NCBI RefSeq assembly: GCF_030411955.1
Contig: NZ_JASNRA010000008.1
Span: forward strand, 160,254 to 216,280
Direction: 5' to 3'
Length of the DNA stretch: 56,027 bases
Source of the DNA: Massilia sp. YIM B02443
GTDB taxonomy: Bacteria; Pseudomonadota; Gammaproteobacteria; Burkholderiales; Burkholderiaceae_D
The notes beneath the pieces were generated by a model, which saw only the letters and a list, made by a program, of their open reading frames with translations, was not told the origin of the DNA and made no database searches. The stretch's first letter is position 1, and every line of letters starts with the position of its first letter. Positions 15,960-24,561 of the stretch are shown here, one piece after another. The position numbers and the translations under genes are program-made.

Positions 15960-16868
15960 TCATTTGCGATCGGGCGCTGTCCTTGTGCACACGTAGACTG
16001 CTGCGGCGGTAACCAGGAAGCCTGCTACGGCCATCACGCTCAAGGTCTCCCCCAGCAGCGCAAACCCCAGCACCGCCGTCACCCCCGGAATCAGGTAGAA
16101 CAGGCTCGCCACCTTGCTCGCTTCCCCTTTGCGCATCATGAAGAATAACAGGCTGATCGCCCCGATCGAGTTCACGATCGACAGCCAGCCTGACGCCAGC
16201 AGCAGCGCGGGCGTCAACTGCACCTGGAACCCCTCGACCTGCAGCGACAACACCAGCGCCACGATACTGGCCACCGCCAGCTGCACGCAGCCGCCGGTGC
16301 GCAGGTCCATGCCGGCGCAGTACTTCTTCTGGTACAGCGTGCCCAGCGTGATGCCGGCCAGCGCCAGCAGCACCGCGCTGTAGGCTGCCGGCCCGGCGTC
16401 GCTGGCGCCGATCTTGTCCGCCACCACCAGCGCCACGCCGAACAGGCCGCCAGCCAGTCCCAGCCACTGGCGCGTGCTCACGCGCTCGTGCAAAAAGACG
16501 CTGGCGCCGAGCGCCGTAAACAGCGGCATGGTGCCGACCATCAACGCCGACACGCCGGCGCTCACGCCCAGATTCAGTCCCGTGTACAGGCCGGAGAATT
16601 GCAGCGCCTGGATCAGCAGGCCGACCACCACCAGGTGCGCATACTGCCTGCCGTTCGCCGGCCACGGCGCCCGGGTCACCAGCGCGGCCACGAACAGCAC
16701 CAGCGCCGCCACGCCGAAGCGCAGGAACAGCAAGGTGAACGGCCCGGCATAGGGCAGGGCGAGCTTGCCCACCACGTAGCCCGAGCTCCACATCAGGATG
16801 AACAGCAAGGGCAGCGCGAACGGTCCCGCATGCACGGGGGCGGTTTTCGAAGCGGTCAGGGTCGTCAT
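15960..16868 (-). CDS. EamA/DMT family transporter
   Basis: 302 residues, about ten TM helices in two EamA repeats; LFILMWSSGYVVGKLALPYA opens the first and LFYLIPGVTAVLGFALLGE lies near the end of the second. The drug/metabolite superfamily includes amino-acid and metabolite exporters; substrate unknown. GGAGG lies five bases before the ATG at 16868. It is divergent from a LysR regulator across 95 bp, an arrangement in which the regulator commonly controls the transporter. It is only distantly similar to the EamA protein at 9514-10434. Confidence 0.92.
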   Translation of the reverse strand: MTTLTASKTAPVHAGPFALPLLFILMWSSGYVVGKLALPYAGPFTLLFLRFGVAALVLFVAALVTRAPWPANGRQYAHLVVVGLLIQALQFSGLYTGLNLGVSAGVSALMVGTMPLFTALGASVFLHERVSTRQWLGLAGGLFGVALVVADKIGASDAGPAAYSAVLLALAGITLGTLYQKKYCAGMDLRTGGCVQLAVASIVALVLSLQVEGFQVQLTPALLLASGWLSIVNSIGAISLLFFMMRKGEASKVASLFYLIPGVTAVLGFALLGETLSVMAVAGFLVTAAAVYVCTRTAPDRK

Positions 16869-16911
16869 GATTTCCTCCGGTTGTCATGGCAATCAGACTA
16901 TTGGTTATCGT

Positions 16912-16939
16912 TTGTCGTTACAATACGGCGCAACGACAA
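16912..16939. promoter_or_regulatory. Candidate LysR operator between divergent genes
   Basis: Perfect inverted repeat TTGTCGTT (16912-16919) and AACGACAA (16932-16939) with a 12-base spacer, which also contains the T-N11-A type spacing of LysR sites. It lies between the EamA and LysR starts and overlaps a TACAAT box at 16919-16924. Confidence 0.55.
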
Positions 16940-16963
16940 CTCACTGTTTCCCAGGGAGACACC

Positions 16964-17917
16964 ATGCCGGAGCTGAAACCGCGCGATTTTCCCGACCTGT
17001 GGGCCTTCGTGCGCGTGGTCGACACGGGCAGTTTTTCTGAAGCCGCGCGCCAGATGGGGAGCACCAAGGCCGCCGTCAGCAAAGCGGTGGCGCGCCTGGA
17101 GCGCGCGCTGCAGGTCAAGCTGCTGAACCGCTCGACGCGCCGCATCGGCCTGAGCGAAGCGGGGCGCGCGATCCACGCGCATGCGCAGCGCATGGTCGAC
17201 GAGGCGCGCGTGATCGAGTCGACGCTGGCCGGCATGCAGGATGGCCCCAGCGGCACGTTGCGCGTGAGCACCTCGATGGCGTTCGGGAACAGCCAGCTGG
17301 CCGCGCTGCTGCCCGAGTTCATGGCGCGCTACCCCGAAGTGCGCGTGGTGCTGAACCTGACCGACCGCCATGTCGACCTGGTGGAAGAGGGCATCGACGT
17401 CGCCCTGCGCCTGACGCCGAGGATTGACCTGATGAGCGCCGTGGCGCGGCCGATCGCGCCCCTGCGCTACGTGCTGGCGGCGGCGCCTGGCTACGTCGAA
17501 CGGCACGGCATGCCGCCGGACCTCGCTGCGCTGGCCGTGCACCGCTGCCTGTGCTTTGCCGACAGCGGCCCGGGCGCGACCTGGAACTTCGAGCACGACG
17601 GCGCGCTGCTGCAGTTCCGGCCCGCTGCCGCGCTGGCGATCAACAGCAGCCAGCCGCTGCGCGAAGCGATGCTGGGCGGCGCCGGCATCGCGCTGCTGCC
17701 GACCTTCGTGGTGGGCGGGGACATCCGCGCCGGACGCGCCCTGCACGTGCTGCCGGAACTGCGGCCGGTCGGCATGTTCGGCAGCCAGGTGGTGGCGGTC
17801 TATCTGCAGGACCGCTTCCTGCCGCAGAAGGTGCGCGTGTTCATCGACTTTCTGCTCGAGAAGATGGGCGAACACCCGCCGTGGGACGCCTTCCTGCCGC
17901 GCGCCGGCGTCCCATGA
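16964..17917 (+). CDS. LysR family transcriptional regulator
   Basis: 317 residues. The N-terminal winged HTH (about 8-66) reads FVRVVDTGSFSEAARQMGS then KAAVSKAVARLERAL, followed by the co-inducer-binding domain (about 90-300). The group with NRSTRRIGLSEAG resembles AaeR/DsdC-like LTTRs controlling divergently encoded transporters or oxidoreductases. ATG 16964 is preferred because GGGAGA lies just upstream. Probable autoregulator and regulator of the divergent EamA gene through the palindrome at 16912-16939; effector unknown. Confidence 0.92.
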   Translation: MPELKPRDFPDLWAFVRVVDTGSFSEAARQMGSTKAAVSKAVARLERALQVKLLNRSTRRIGLSEAGRAIHAHAQRMVDEARVIESTLAGMQDGPSGTLRVSTSMAFGNSQLAALLPEFMARYPEVRVVLNLTDRHVDLVEEGIDVALRLTPRIDLMSAVARPIAPLRYVLAAAPGYVERHGMPPDLAALAVHRCLCFADSGPGATWNFEHDGALLQFRPAAALAINSSQPLREAMLGGAGIALLPTFVVGGDIRAGRALHVLPELRPVGMFGSQVVAVYLQDRFLPQKVRVFIDFLLEKMGEHPPWDAFLPRAGVP

Positions 17918-17920
17918 AAA

Positions 17921-17948
17921 AAACCCGCTTTCGCGAGAAAGCGGGTTT
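17921..17948. terminator. Bidirectional terminator between convergent genes
   Basis: A 12-bp perfect stem (17921-17932 with 17937-17948), GCGA loop. Read on the reverse strand it is followed by a run of seven T, serving the RTX gene; forward it follows the LysR stop within 5 bp. Confidence 0.88.
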
Positions 17949-18003
17949 CAGGGTGCTGCGTCATGCGCGCGCCGCAACGAGCGCCGCATCAGCCGTCAAG
18001 CGA

Positions 18004-21000
18004 TCAAGGGATGCCGATGCCGGTATCGCCCGGGATGCCGGCGCCGTTGTCGACGTATGGCGTGTACACCACGTTGCCGAAGGTATCGAGCGTGATATTG
18101 CCCGAGCCGACGATCAGGATGCCGATGTCGTTGGCGTCGATCACGTCGTCGCCGTTGTTCACGATCAGGAAGTCGCTGCCTTCGATGTTCATGAGCACCG
18201 CGTCGTAGCGCGAGTGGGCTGCGCTGTCATAGCCGCTGTTGATGGCGGCCCAGATCCCGTCCGCGCCACCGCCCTGCGGCATTGGCATCTCGGTCGCGCC
18301 GACGCCCTGCACCGCAAAGCCGAAGTCGAAGGTGAAGGCGTCGCCCGACGACGTTTCTACAACATCGTAGCTGCGCTCCATCATGGCGGTGATGCTCGCC
18401 AGGTTGGAGTCTGTTCCCGAGCCGACCACCAGGATGTCGGCGCCGCCACTCAGGTAGATATCGTCGCCGCCGGCGCCGCCGATGATGACGTCGTCCTGGG
18501 CGCTGTCTTCGATGATGTCGTTGCCGGCCAGGCCGCGCAGGTAGACCGCCCCGAGCGGGCTTTCGGCCTGCAGCAGGCCGAGGTCCTTGGCGTCGTCGGC
18601 CACCGTGCCGTTGCCGCTGTAGTGCAGCTCGCCGCTCACGCCGCCGATCTGGTCGAGCGTCAGGTCGAGCACCGAGACGTTCTCGAGCTTGACCAGTGGC
18701 GAGCTGTTGCCGACGAAGCCGTAGCTCGGCGGGGCATCGGTGCCGAGCGCCGCCACATAGACGTCGCGTCCGACCTGGCCGGCGAACACGCCGCCTTCGT
18801 TCTGGTAATTGCGCAGGTGGGCGCTGGCATCGGTCAGCATGTCCTCGAGCGAGGCGTAGAAGGTGGTGCTCACCGTCATGCCGTTCTTGTCGGCGTACAG
18901 CGTGCCCGGTGCGAAGACCAGCAGGTCGTCGGCCGCATCGAAGTCGGTAATGCTGTCCATGCCGCCCATGACGGCCACGCCGTTGTTCATCAAAGGCTGG
19001 GTCGAGTCGCCGCTGGCGGCGATCACGAACGCGTCGTGGCCGGCGCCGCCGGTGAGGATGTCGGCGCCTTTTCCGCCGACCAGGGTGTCGTCGCCGGCGG
19101 TGCCGGTCAGGGTGTCGTTGCCGCCGAAGCCCCACACGGCGCTGTCGCCGGCGACGTCGTCGCCGCTGGTGCCGAGGGTGTAGATGCCGCCGCCGGTGTC
19201 GCGCAGCGCGTCGCCGTCCTGCGGTACCACCTTGAAGCTGCCCGAGACGATGTCCTGCTGCGCGCCCACCAGCACGGTGCCGTTGATGGCGCCCATGCCG
19301 GGGTCGTTGGAGAACACCTGCACGTCGCCTTCGGTCGAGGTCAGGTAGATGTCGCCGGCCACGTTGCTGGTCACGGAGACGCCGCCGGCGCCGGGGGCCA
19401 GTTCCAGCGTCGGCACGATGTTGCCGAACGGGCCATCGATCGGCTGGCTGACGATCTCGCCGCGGCTGCCGGCCGGGGTCACCAGGCGCAGTTCGACCGT
19501 CGGGTCCGAGGTGTCCAGGGCCACGTCGGGGATGGTGATGGTGCGCGCGCCGGTGTCGATCTGGCTCCCGTCGAGGATCGCCCACTGGGCTTCTCCCACG
19601 CGCCATTCGACGTAGTAGCCGGCCGGCAGGTCGGCCGCATAGCTGAAGTGGACGTCGGCCGTGGTGGCCTCGGTGGCATTCGAGCCGGCGGCGTCGGCGC
19701 CGTCGACGCCCTCGAAGGTGATCGCGATCGCCGGCACCGAGGTGTCGAGCGTGAACGAGAGCGGCTTGGAGACCTCGCCCGGGTTGCCGGCGGCGTCGAT
19801 CTGGCGCACCAGCACGGTCTTGGCGCCGTCGCCGGTCAGCGGTAGCGTCGCCTTGCCGCTGCCGTCGTTGGCGCCGCCCGGCAGCCATTTGTCGCCGCCA
19901 TCCAGGCTGTATTCCCAGGCGGTGCCGGGACCGGTTTCGAGGTTGGCGATGCTGACCTGGCCGGCGGCGGTGATGCCGTCGCCGAAGTAGATACCGGTGT
20001 CGTGCGCCAGCGTGACGGCCGGCGCCGCCGGCGCGCCGGTGTCGAGCGTGAAGCTGATGGCGCGCGCGCTGCTGACGTTGCCGGCGGCGTCGGTCTGGCG
20101 CACCAGCACGGTGTGCTCGCCGTCCTGCATCTGCGGGAGGCTGGTGCTCCACGCGTTCTGGGTGACGAACGACAGTTCCTGGTATTCGATCTTCGCGTTC
20201 GCTTCGGTGCCGGTGACCAGCAGGGTGGCGTCGTTGGTGAACAGCGCATTGCCGGCGCCGGGGTGCGCCAGGGCGACCTGCGGCGCGTCAGCCGCGCTGT
20301 CGTAGACGATGGCCTGGCTGATCGTCGCGCCGGCGCCGCTGGCGTCCGCTGCGCGCAGCATCACCACGGTGGCGGCGTCCTGAACCTGCCCGCGCAGCGG
20401 CAGCAGTTCGATGTCGCCCTTGCCGCCGAGGGCGAGATCCTTGATGACGACCATTCCGGTCTCGGGCACGACGTCGATGCCGGTGTCGATCCAGCTCTTG
20501 CCGCCGTCGATGCTGTATTCGAACTGCTGGCCGGCGCTCAATCCCTTGCCGGTGTAGCTGAAGGTGACGTCGGCCACCGCCTGGTTGGTGACGTTGTCAG
20601 GCTTGGCGTCGAGCGGGCCTTCGGTGACGCTCACGAACGAGAGTTCCACGCCGGACACGGGCACGGTCGGGGATACCGGCTGGGTCGGGTACACCACCTC
20701 GACCGCGGCCGGCAGGCCGCCGCTGGCGAGGGCGTCGACCACGTCCTGCAGGCTGGCGTCGCTCGGCATCACTTGCAGCACCTTGGTCATGCCGCCGCCG
20801 CGCAGCAACGAATCGAGCGTGGCCGGGTTGCCGGCGGCCGCTGCGGCGGTGTCGGCGAGGGTCTGGGTCAGGGCGACCGGGTCGCCCGTGCCGCGCACGG
20901 TGTCGTACAGGGCCAGCAGCGCGCCGCCCGAAGCCAAGGCATCCACCACGGCCGGGGTGTTGGTGGCGGTGGCGGCGAACGAGACGGCGGCATCGACCAG

Positions 21001-21501
21001 GTCGGCAATGTCGGTGGCGCTGGCGTCCAGCGTCACGGCGCGCACCAGCACGCGCGCGGCTTCGATCGCCGGGTAGCCGGCGTAGTCGCTGCCGCTGGCC
21101 TCGACCTGGGCAGTGAAGGACTCGACGGCTTGCAGGCGCAGCGCGGCCATTGGGAGGTCATCGCCTCTGGCGCCCTGCATGATGGAAAGCGACAGCTCGG
21201 CCATCGACAGGTGGCCGTTGTCGACTGCATCGCTCCAGAAGGCCAGGCCTTCGGCGTCCGGTGCGCGATTGAACAGATTTTGGTAGATGTCGGTGATGCG
21301 ATCGACGGTGGATGCAGCGTCGCCGAAGCGCACCTGCGTTTCGGCGGAATGAGCGAAGTCGACGCTGATGGCGCTGAAGTTGCCATTGTTGGCAGCGAGG
21401 GCGGCGGACCAGAACGCCAGGCCTTCGGGGTCGGCCGGGCGGCCGTAGAACGCCAGGTAGGCGGATTGAATCGTGGAGACGTAGTTGCTTTGCAGGCTCA
21501 T
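18004..21501 (-). CDS. Large secreted DUF4214 / Ig-like / RTX repeat protein
   Basis: 1165 residues. Two DUF4214 repeats open it (AYLAFYGRPADPEGLAFW at about 14 and LFNRAPDAEGLAFW at about 75). An Ala-rich helical region follows to about 270. Then come several Ig-like modules (for example DAAGNVSSARAISFTLDTGA and DAAGNPGEVSKPLSFTLDTS). The C-terminal third has two clusters of Ca-binding RTX nonapeptides (GGNDTLTGTAGDD; GGAGGDDIYLSGGAD). There is no N-terminal signal peptide, which fits type I secretion with a C-terminal signal. No T1SS genes are nearby. Probable surface adhesin or S-layer-like protein; function inferred from architecture. ATG 21501 is preferred over an ATG 16 codons earlier. 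Confidence 0.88.
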   Translation of the reverse strand: MSLQSNYVSTIQSAYLAFYGRPADPEGLAFWSAALAANNGNFSAISVDFAHSAETQVRFGDAASTVDRITDIYQNLFNRAPDAEGLAFWSDAVDNGHLSMAELSLSIMQGARGDDLPMAALRLQAVESFTAQVEASGSDYAGYPAIEAARVLVRAVTLDASATDIADLVDAAVSFAATATNTPAVVDALASGGALLALYDTVRGTGDPVALTQTLADTAAAAAGNPATLDSLLRGGGMTKVLQVMPSDASLQDVVDALASGGLPAAVEVVYPTQPVSPTVPVSGVELSFVSVTEGPLDAKPDNVTNQAVADVTFSYTGKGLSAGQQFEYSIDGGKSWIDTGIDVVPETGMVVIKDLALGGKGDIELLPLRGQVQDAATVVMLRAADASGAGATISQAIVYDSAADAPQVALAHPGAGNALFTNDATLLVTGTEANAKIEYQELSFVTQNAWSTSLPQMQDGEHTVLVRQTDAAGNVSSARAISFTLDTGAPAAPAVTLAHDTGIYFGDGITAAGQVSIANLETGPGTAWEYSLDGGDKWLPGGANDGSGKATLPLTGDGAKTVLVRQIDAAGNPGEVSKPLSFTLDTSVPAIAITFEGVDGADAAGSNATEATTADVHFSYAADLPAGYYVEWRVGEAQWAILDGSQIDTGARTITIPDVALDTSDPTVELRLVTPAGSRGEIVSQPIDGPFGNIVPTLELAPGAGGVSVTSNVAGDIYLTSTEGDVQVFSNDPGMGAINGTVLVGAQQDIVSGSFKVVPQDGDALRDTGGGIYTLGTSGDDVAGDSAVWGFGGNDTLTGTAGDDTLVGGKGADILTGGAGHDAFVIAASGDSTQPLMNNGVAVMGGMDSITDFDAADDLLVFAPGTLYADKNGMTVSTTFYASLEDMLTDASAHLRNYQNEGGVFAGQVGRDVYVAALGTDAPPSYGFVGNSSPLVKLENVSVLDLTLDQIGGVSGELHYSGNGTVADDAKDLGLLQAESPLGAVYLRGLAGNDIIEDSAQDDVIIGGAGGDDIYLSGGADILVVGSGTDSNLASITAMMERSYDVVETSSGDAFTFDFGFAVQGVGATEMPMPQGGGADGIWAAINSGYDSAAHSRYDAVLMNIEGSDFLIVNNGDDVIDANDIGILIVGSGNITLDTFGNVVYTPYVDNGAGIPGDTGIGIP

Positions 21502-21706
21502 GAATGTACCGGAAGTGAGAGCGCGGACCGGGATGTTTCCGCACGTCACTATTTTACCGATACAAATCCGCTAAAAGCGAAAAATCATGAAATTCCGTTG
21601 CGTGCTTTTCACGAAATAATGAACAAAATCGCAGACTGAACATTAAATACCGCATTTTGTTATGGTTCAATTGCGAAATATCGGTAATATTGCGTAGGGA
21701 AGTCGT

Positions 21707-22411
21707 TCAGGTAGCCGGCTGCCCGAATAACGCTTCGGCACGCTGGTACAGGATCCACGAGGTGGCGATGTACTTGTCGCCGCTTTTCGCCACGTTGCCC
21801 TTGTGCGTGTGGGTGAACCCGGCCGGCGCGATCACCAGCCGTCCCTTCTTGGGCGCGATGCGGCGGCCCTGGTACATGAATTCGGTCTCGCCACCATCTT
21901 CCACGTCGTTCAGGTAGAACATCCACAGCAGCACCCGGTGCAGCGACTCGCAGCTGGCGTTCTGCGGATAGATCTCGGAATGCCAGTGGTGGTAGCCGCC
22001 GCTGTTCTGCAGGTACTTCTGCAGGTTGATGGTGCCGGGGCGGTACAGCACGCGCACCAGGTCTTCGATGTAGCCGCGGCCGATCTCGTCGAAGTTGGCC
22101 ATCGTCAGCACGGTCGGGGCGCCGGTCTGCGGGTGCGCCAGCGTCGGCGACAGGGATCCCATCAGCATCATGCGGTAGCGGTCGACGTACTGCACCAGGT
22201 GCCGCATCATCGATGCGAGCAGCAGCCGGGTGGCGTCTTCCCATTCGGGATAGCCGTTGATGGTGATGTCGTAGCTGTCCTTCTTGACCACGTCGACGCC
22301 GTTGCCGGTGCGTCCGCGCACCACCTTGTCGCTGGCGTCGAAGCGCGCCACCAGGGCGTCGCATTGCTGTGGCGTGAGGGCGTCGTCGTAGACGCCGATG
22401 AAGTCGTCCAT
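21707..22411 (-). CDS. 2-oxoglutarate/Fe(II)-dependent oxygenase
   Basis: 234-residue double-stranded beta-helix dioxygenase of the prolyl-4-hydroxylase-like group. The proximal iron ligands lie in GGYHHWHSEIYP (an HxE variant of HxD); the distal His is in APAGFTHTHKGN, and a Lys follows (SGDKYIATSW), possibly binding the 2OG carboxylate. LWMFYLNDVEDGGETEF is the typical strand pair. The substrate is unknown; it could be a protein side chain. The start ATG 22411 lies 12 bases after the stop of the adenosyltransferase gene; an in-frame GTG at 22420 is an alternative. The two genes probably form an operon. Confidence 0.85.
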   Translation of the reverse strand: MDDFIGVYDDALTPQQCDALVARFDASDKVVRGRTGNGVDVVKKDSYDITINGYPEWEDATRLLLASMMRHLVQYVDRYRMMLMGSLSPTLAHPQTGAPTVLTMANFDEIGRGYIEDLVRVLYRPGTINLQKYLQNSGGYHHWHSEIYPQNASCESLHRVLLWMFYLNDVEDGGETEFMYQGRRIAPKKGRLVIAPAGFTHTHKGNVAKSGDKYIATSWILYQRAEALFGQPAT

Positions 22412-22422
22412 GGCGTTCACGC

Positions 22423-22977
22423 TCAGCCCCGCTTGCGCTCGTGCTGCCACAGCACGTCGCTGCCGCCGGCGAAGCGATTGAGCACGCGCGCCAGCACGAA
22501 CATCAGGTCGGACAGGCGGTTCACGTACTGGCGCGGGTGGGCGTGGATGTCTTCTTCTTTCGACAGCGCGACGATGGCGCGCTCGGCGCGGCGGCACACG
22601 GTGCGGCACACGTGGGCCGTCGAGGCCGCGCGCGAGCCGGCCGGCAGGATGAATTCCTTCAGCACCGGCAGGTCGGCGTTGTACTTCTCGAGCAGGGCGT
22701 CGAGGCGCGCCACGTGTTCTTCCTTGATCATCTGGTAGCCGGGGATGCACAGCTCGCCGCCCAGGTCGAACAGGTCGTGCTGGATCGAGACCAGCTCTTC
22801 GCGGGTATCCGCCGGCATGTCTTCGCACAGCAGCAGGCCGACAAAGGAATTGAGCTCGTCGACCTCGCCCAGCGCGTGGATGCGCGCGCTGTCCTTGCCG
22901 GTGCGGCTGCCGTCGCCCAGGCCGGTGCTGCCGTCGTCGCCGGTGCGGGTCGCGATTTTCGAAAGTCGGTTGCCCAT
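22423..22977 (-). CDS. Cob(I)alamin adenosyltransferase, PduO type
   Basis: 184-residue PduO-family ATP:co(I)rrinoid adenosyltransferase. The N-terminal ATP-binding loop TRTGDDGSTGLGDGSR is at about 10-25, and the C-terminal helix has YVNRLSDLMFVLARVLNR. It transfers the 5'-deoxyadenosyl group of ATP to cob(I)alamin, making coenzyme B12. No B12-dependent enzyme or cobalamin synthesis gene is in the window, so it is probably a salvage or chaperone enzyme. It is divergent from glcD across 79 bp. Confidence 0.94.
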   Translation of the reverse strand: MGNRLSKIATRTGDDGSTGLGDGSRTGKDSARIHALGEVDELNSFVGLLLCEDMPADTREELVSIQHDLFDLGGELCIPGYQMIKEEHVARLDALLEKYNADLPVLKEFILPAGSRAASTAHVCRTVCRRAERAIVALSKEEDIHAHPRQYVNRLSDLMFVLARVLNRFAGGSDVLWQHERKRG

Positions 22978-23044
22978 GATTTGCCTTATCTTTCAGCTAA
23001 AAAAACGATGGGTCGAGGATACGCCAAAACGCTGTAAAAGTGCT

Positions 23045-23050
23045 TACAAT
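23045..23050 (+). promoter_or_regulatory. Candidate -10 element of glcDEF
   Basis: TACAAT six bases before the glcD ATG (23057). No good -35 is visible. The geometry matches the toxin gene (TACAAT, six bases, ATG) and predicts a transcript starting at the ATG. Confidence 0.5.
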
Positions 23051-23056
23051 CGAGCC

Positions 23057-24550
23057 ATGCAAGAGATGGTTACAGACCCGGCTTTTGACATCGCAGCGCG
23101 GCGCGCCCAGGTCGCCGCCGCGCTGCGCGCGCGCCTGCCCGCGGCTTGCGTGCTGTCCGATCCCGAGGACACCCGTCCCTATGAATGCGACGGCCTGGCC
23201 GCCTACCGCCAATTGCCTTTGATCGTCACGCTGCCGACCGATGAAGCACAGGTGCTGGCGATCCTGGCGGTGTGCCGCGAATTGCAGGTGCCGATCGTGC
23301 CGCGCGGCGCCGGCACCGGCTTGTCGGGCGGCGCGCTGCCGATGCTTGACGGCGTGGTGCTGTCCACCGCGCGCATGAACCGCATCGTGCATGTCGATCC
23401 GATTGCGCGCACGGCCGTCGTGCAGCCGGGCGTGCGCAACCTGGCGATCTCGGAAGCGGCCGCGCCGTATGGCCTGTACTACGCGCCCGATCCCTCGTCG
23501 CAGATCGCCTGCACCATCGGCGGCAACGTGGCCGAGAATGCGGGCGGCGTGCATTGCCTCAAATATGGCCTCACGGTGCACAACGTGCTGCGCGTGCGCG
23601 TCGCCACCATCGAGGGCGAGGTCGTCGAGCTGGGCGGCGCGGCACCCGATGCGCCGGGGCTGGATTTGCTGGCGGTGTTCATCGGCAGCGAAGGCATGCT
23701 GGGCGTGGCGCTGGAGGTGACGGTGAAGCTGGCGCCGCGGGCGGCGCTGGCGCAGGTGATCATGGCCTCGTTTCTCGACGTGACGGCGGCCGGCGACGCG
23801 GTGGCCGCCGTGATCGCGGCCGGCATCATCCCGGCCGGGCTGGAGATGATGGACCGCACCTCGGTGCGCATGGTCGAGCCCTTCGTCAAGGCCGGCTATG
23901 ATCTAGACGCTGCCGCGATCCTGCTGTGCGAGGCCGACGGCACGGTGGAAGAAGTGGCGGAAGAGATCGCGCGCATGCGCGCGGTGCTGGGCGCGGCCGG
24001 GGCGACCGCGATCACGGTGTCGCGCAGCGAAGCGGAGCGGGTGCGCTTCTGGTCCGGGCGCAAGAACGCGTTTCCGGCGGCGGGGCGCATCTCGCCCGAC
24101 TACTACTGCATGGACGGCACCATCCCGCGCAGGCAGCTGGCGCGCGTGCTGGCGGGGATCGCGCAGATGGAGACCACGTATGGCCTGCGCTGCGCCAACG
24201 TGTTCCACGCGGGCGACGGCAATATGCATCCGCTGATCCTGTTCGACGCCGGCCGGCCGGGCGAATTCGAGCGCGCGCAAGCCTTCGGCGCGGCGATCCT
24301 GGCGCTGTGCGTGGAGGTGGGCGGCACCATCACCGGAGAACACGGCGTGGGCGCGGAGAAGATCGATTCGATGTGCGTGCAGTTCGGGCGCAAGGAGCTG
24401 GACGCCTTCTTTGCCGTCAAGCGCGCGTTTGACCCTCCGATGCTGCTCAATCCGGACAAGGCGATTCCCACGCCGCACCGCTGCGCCGAATTCGGCAAGC
24501 TGCACGTGCACCACGGCGCGCTGCCTTTCCCCGACCTGCCGCGTTTTTGA
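23057..24550 (+). CDS. glcD: Glycolate oxidase subunit GlcD (FAD-linked)
   Basis: 497-residue FAD-binding (PCMH-type) oxidase. The flavin-binding stretch PRGAGTGLSGGALPM is near 90-104, and the C-terminal FAD-oxidase domain has GEHGVGAEKI near 430. With GlcE and GlcF it oxidises glycolate to glyoxylate at the inner membrane, passing electrons to quinone. First gene of glcDEF. There is no Shine-Dalgarno before the ATG and a -10 box lies only six bases upstream, so a leaderless transcript is likely. No glcC-type regulator or malate synthase is adjacent. D-lactate dehydrogenases share this fold, but glcE and glcF fix the identity. Confidence 0.95.
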   Translation: MQEMVTDPAFDIAARRAQVAAALRARLPAACVLSDPEDTRPYECDGLAAYRQLPLIVTLPTDEAQVLAILAVCRELQVPIVPRGAGTGLSGGALPMLDGVVLSTARMNRIVHVDPIARTAVVQPGVRNLAISEAAAPYGLYYAPDPSSQIACTIGGNVAENAGGVHCLKYGLTVHNVLRVRVATIEGEVVELGGAAPDAPGLDLLAVFIGSEGMLGVALEVTVKLAPRAALAQVIMASFLDVTAAGDAVAAVIAAGIIPAGLEMMDRTSVRMVEPFVKAGYDLDAAAILLCEADGTVEEVAEEIARMRAVLGAAGATAITVSRSEAERVRFWSGRKNAFPAAGRISPDYYCMDGTIPRRQLARVLAGIAQMETTYGLRCANVFHAGDGNMHPLILFDAGRPGEFERAQAFGAAILALCVEVGGTITGEHGVGAEKIDSMCVQFGRKELDAFFAVKRAFDPPMLLNPDKAIPTPHRCAEFGKLHVHHGALPFPDLPRF

Positions 24551-24561
24551 ATGGGGCCGCC

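Noticed and set aside
17551..21639. Long forward open frames opposite the RTX protein gene
   Set aside because: They mirror the reverse gene's codon pattern and have no recognisable domains or ribosome sites.
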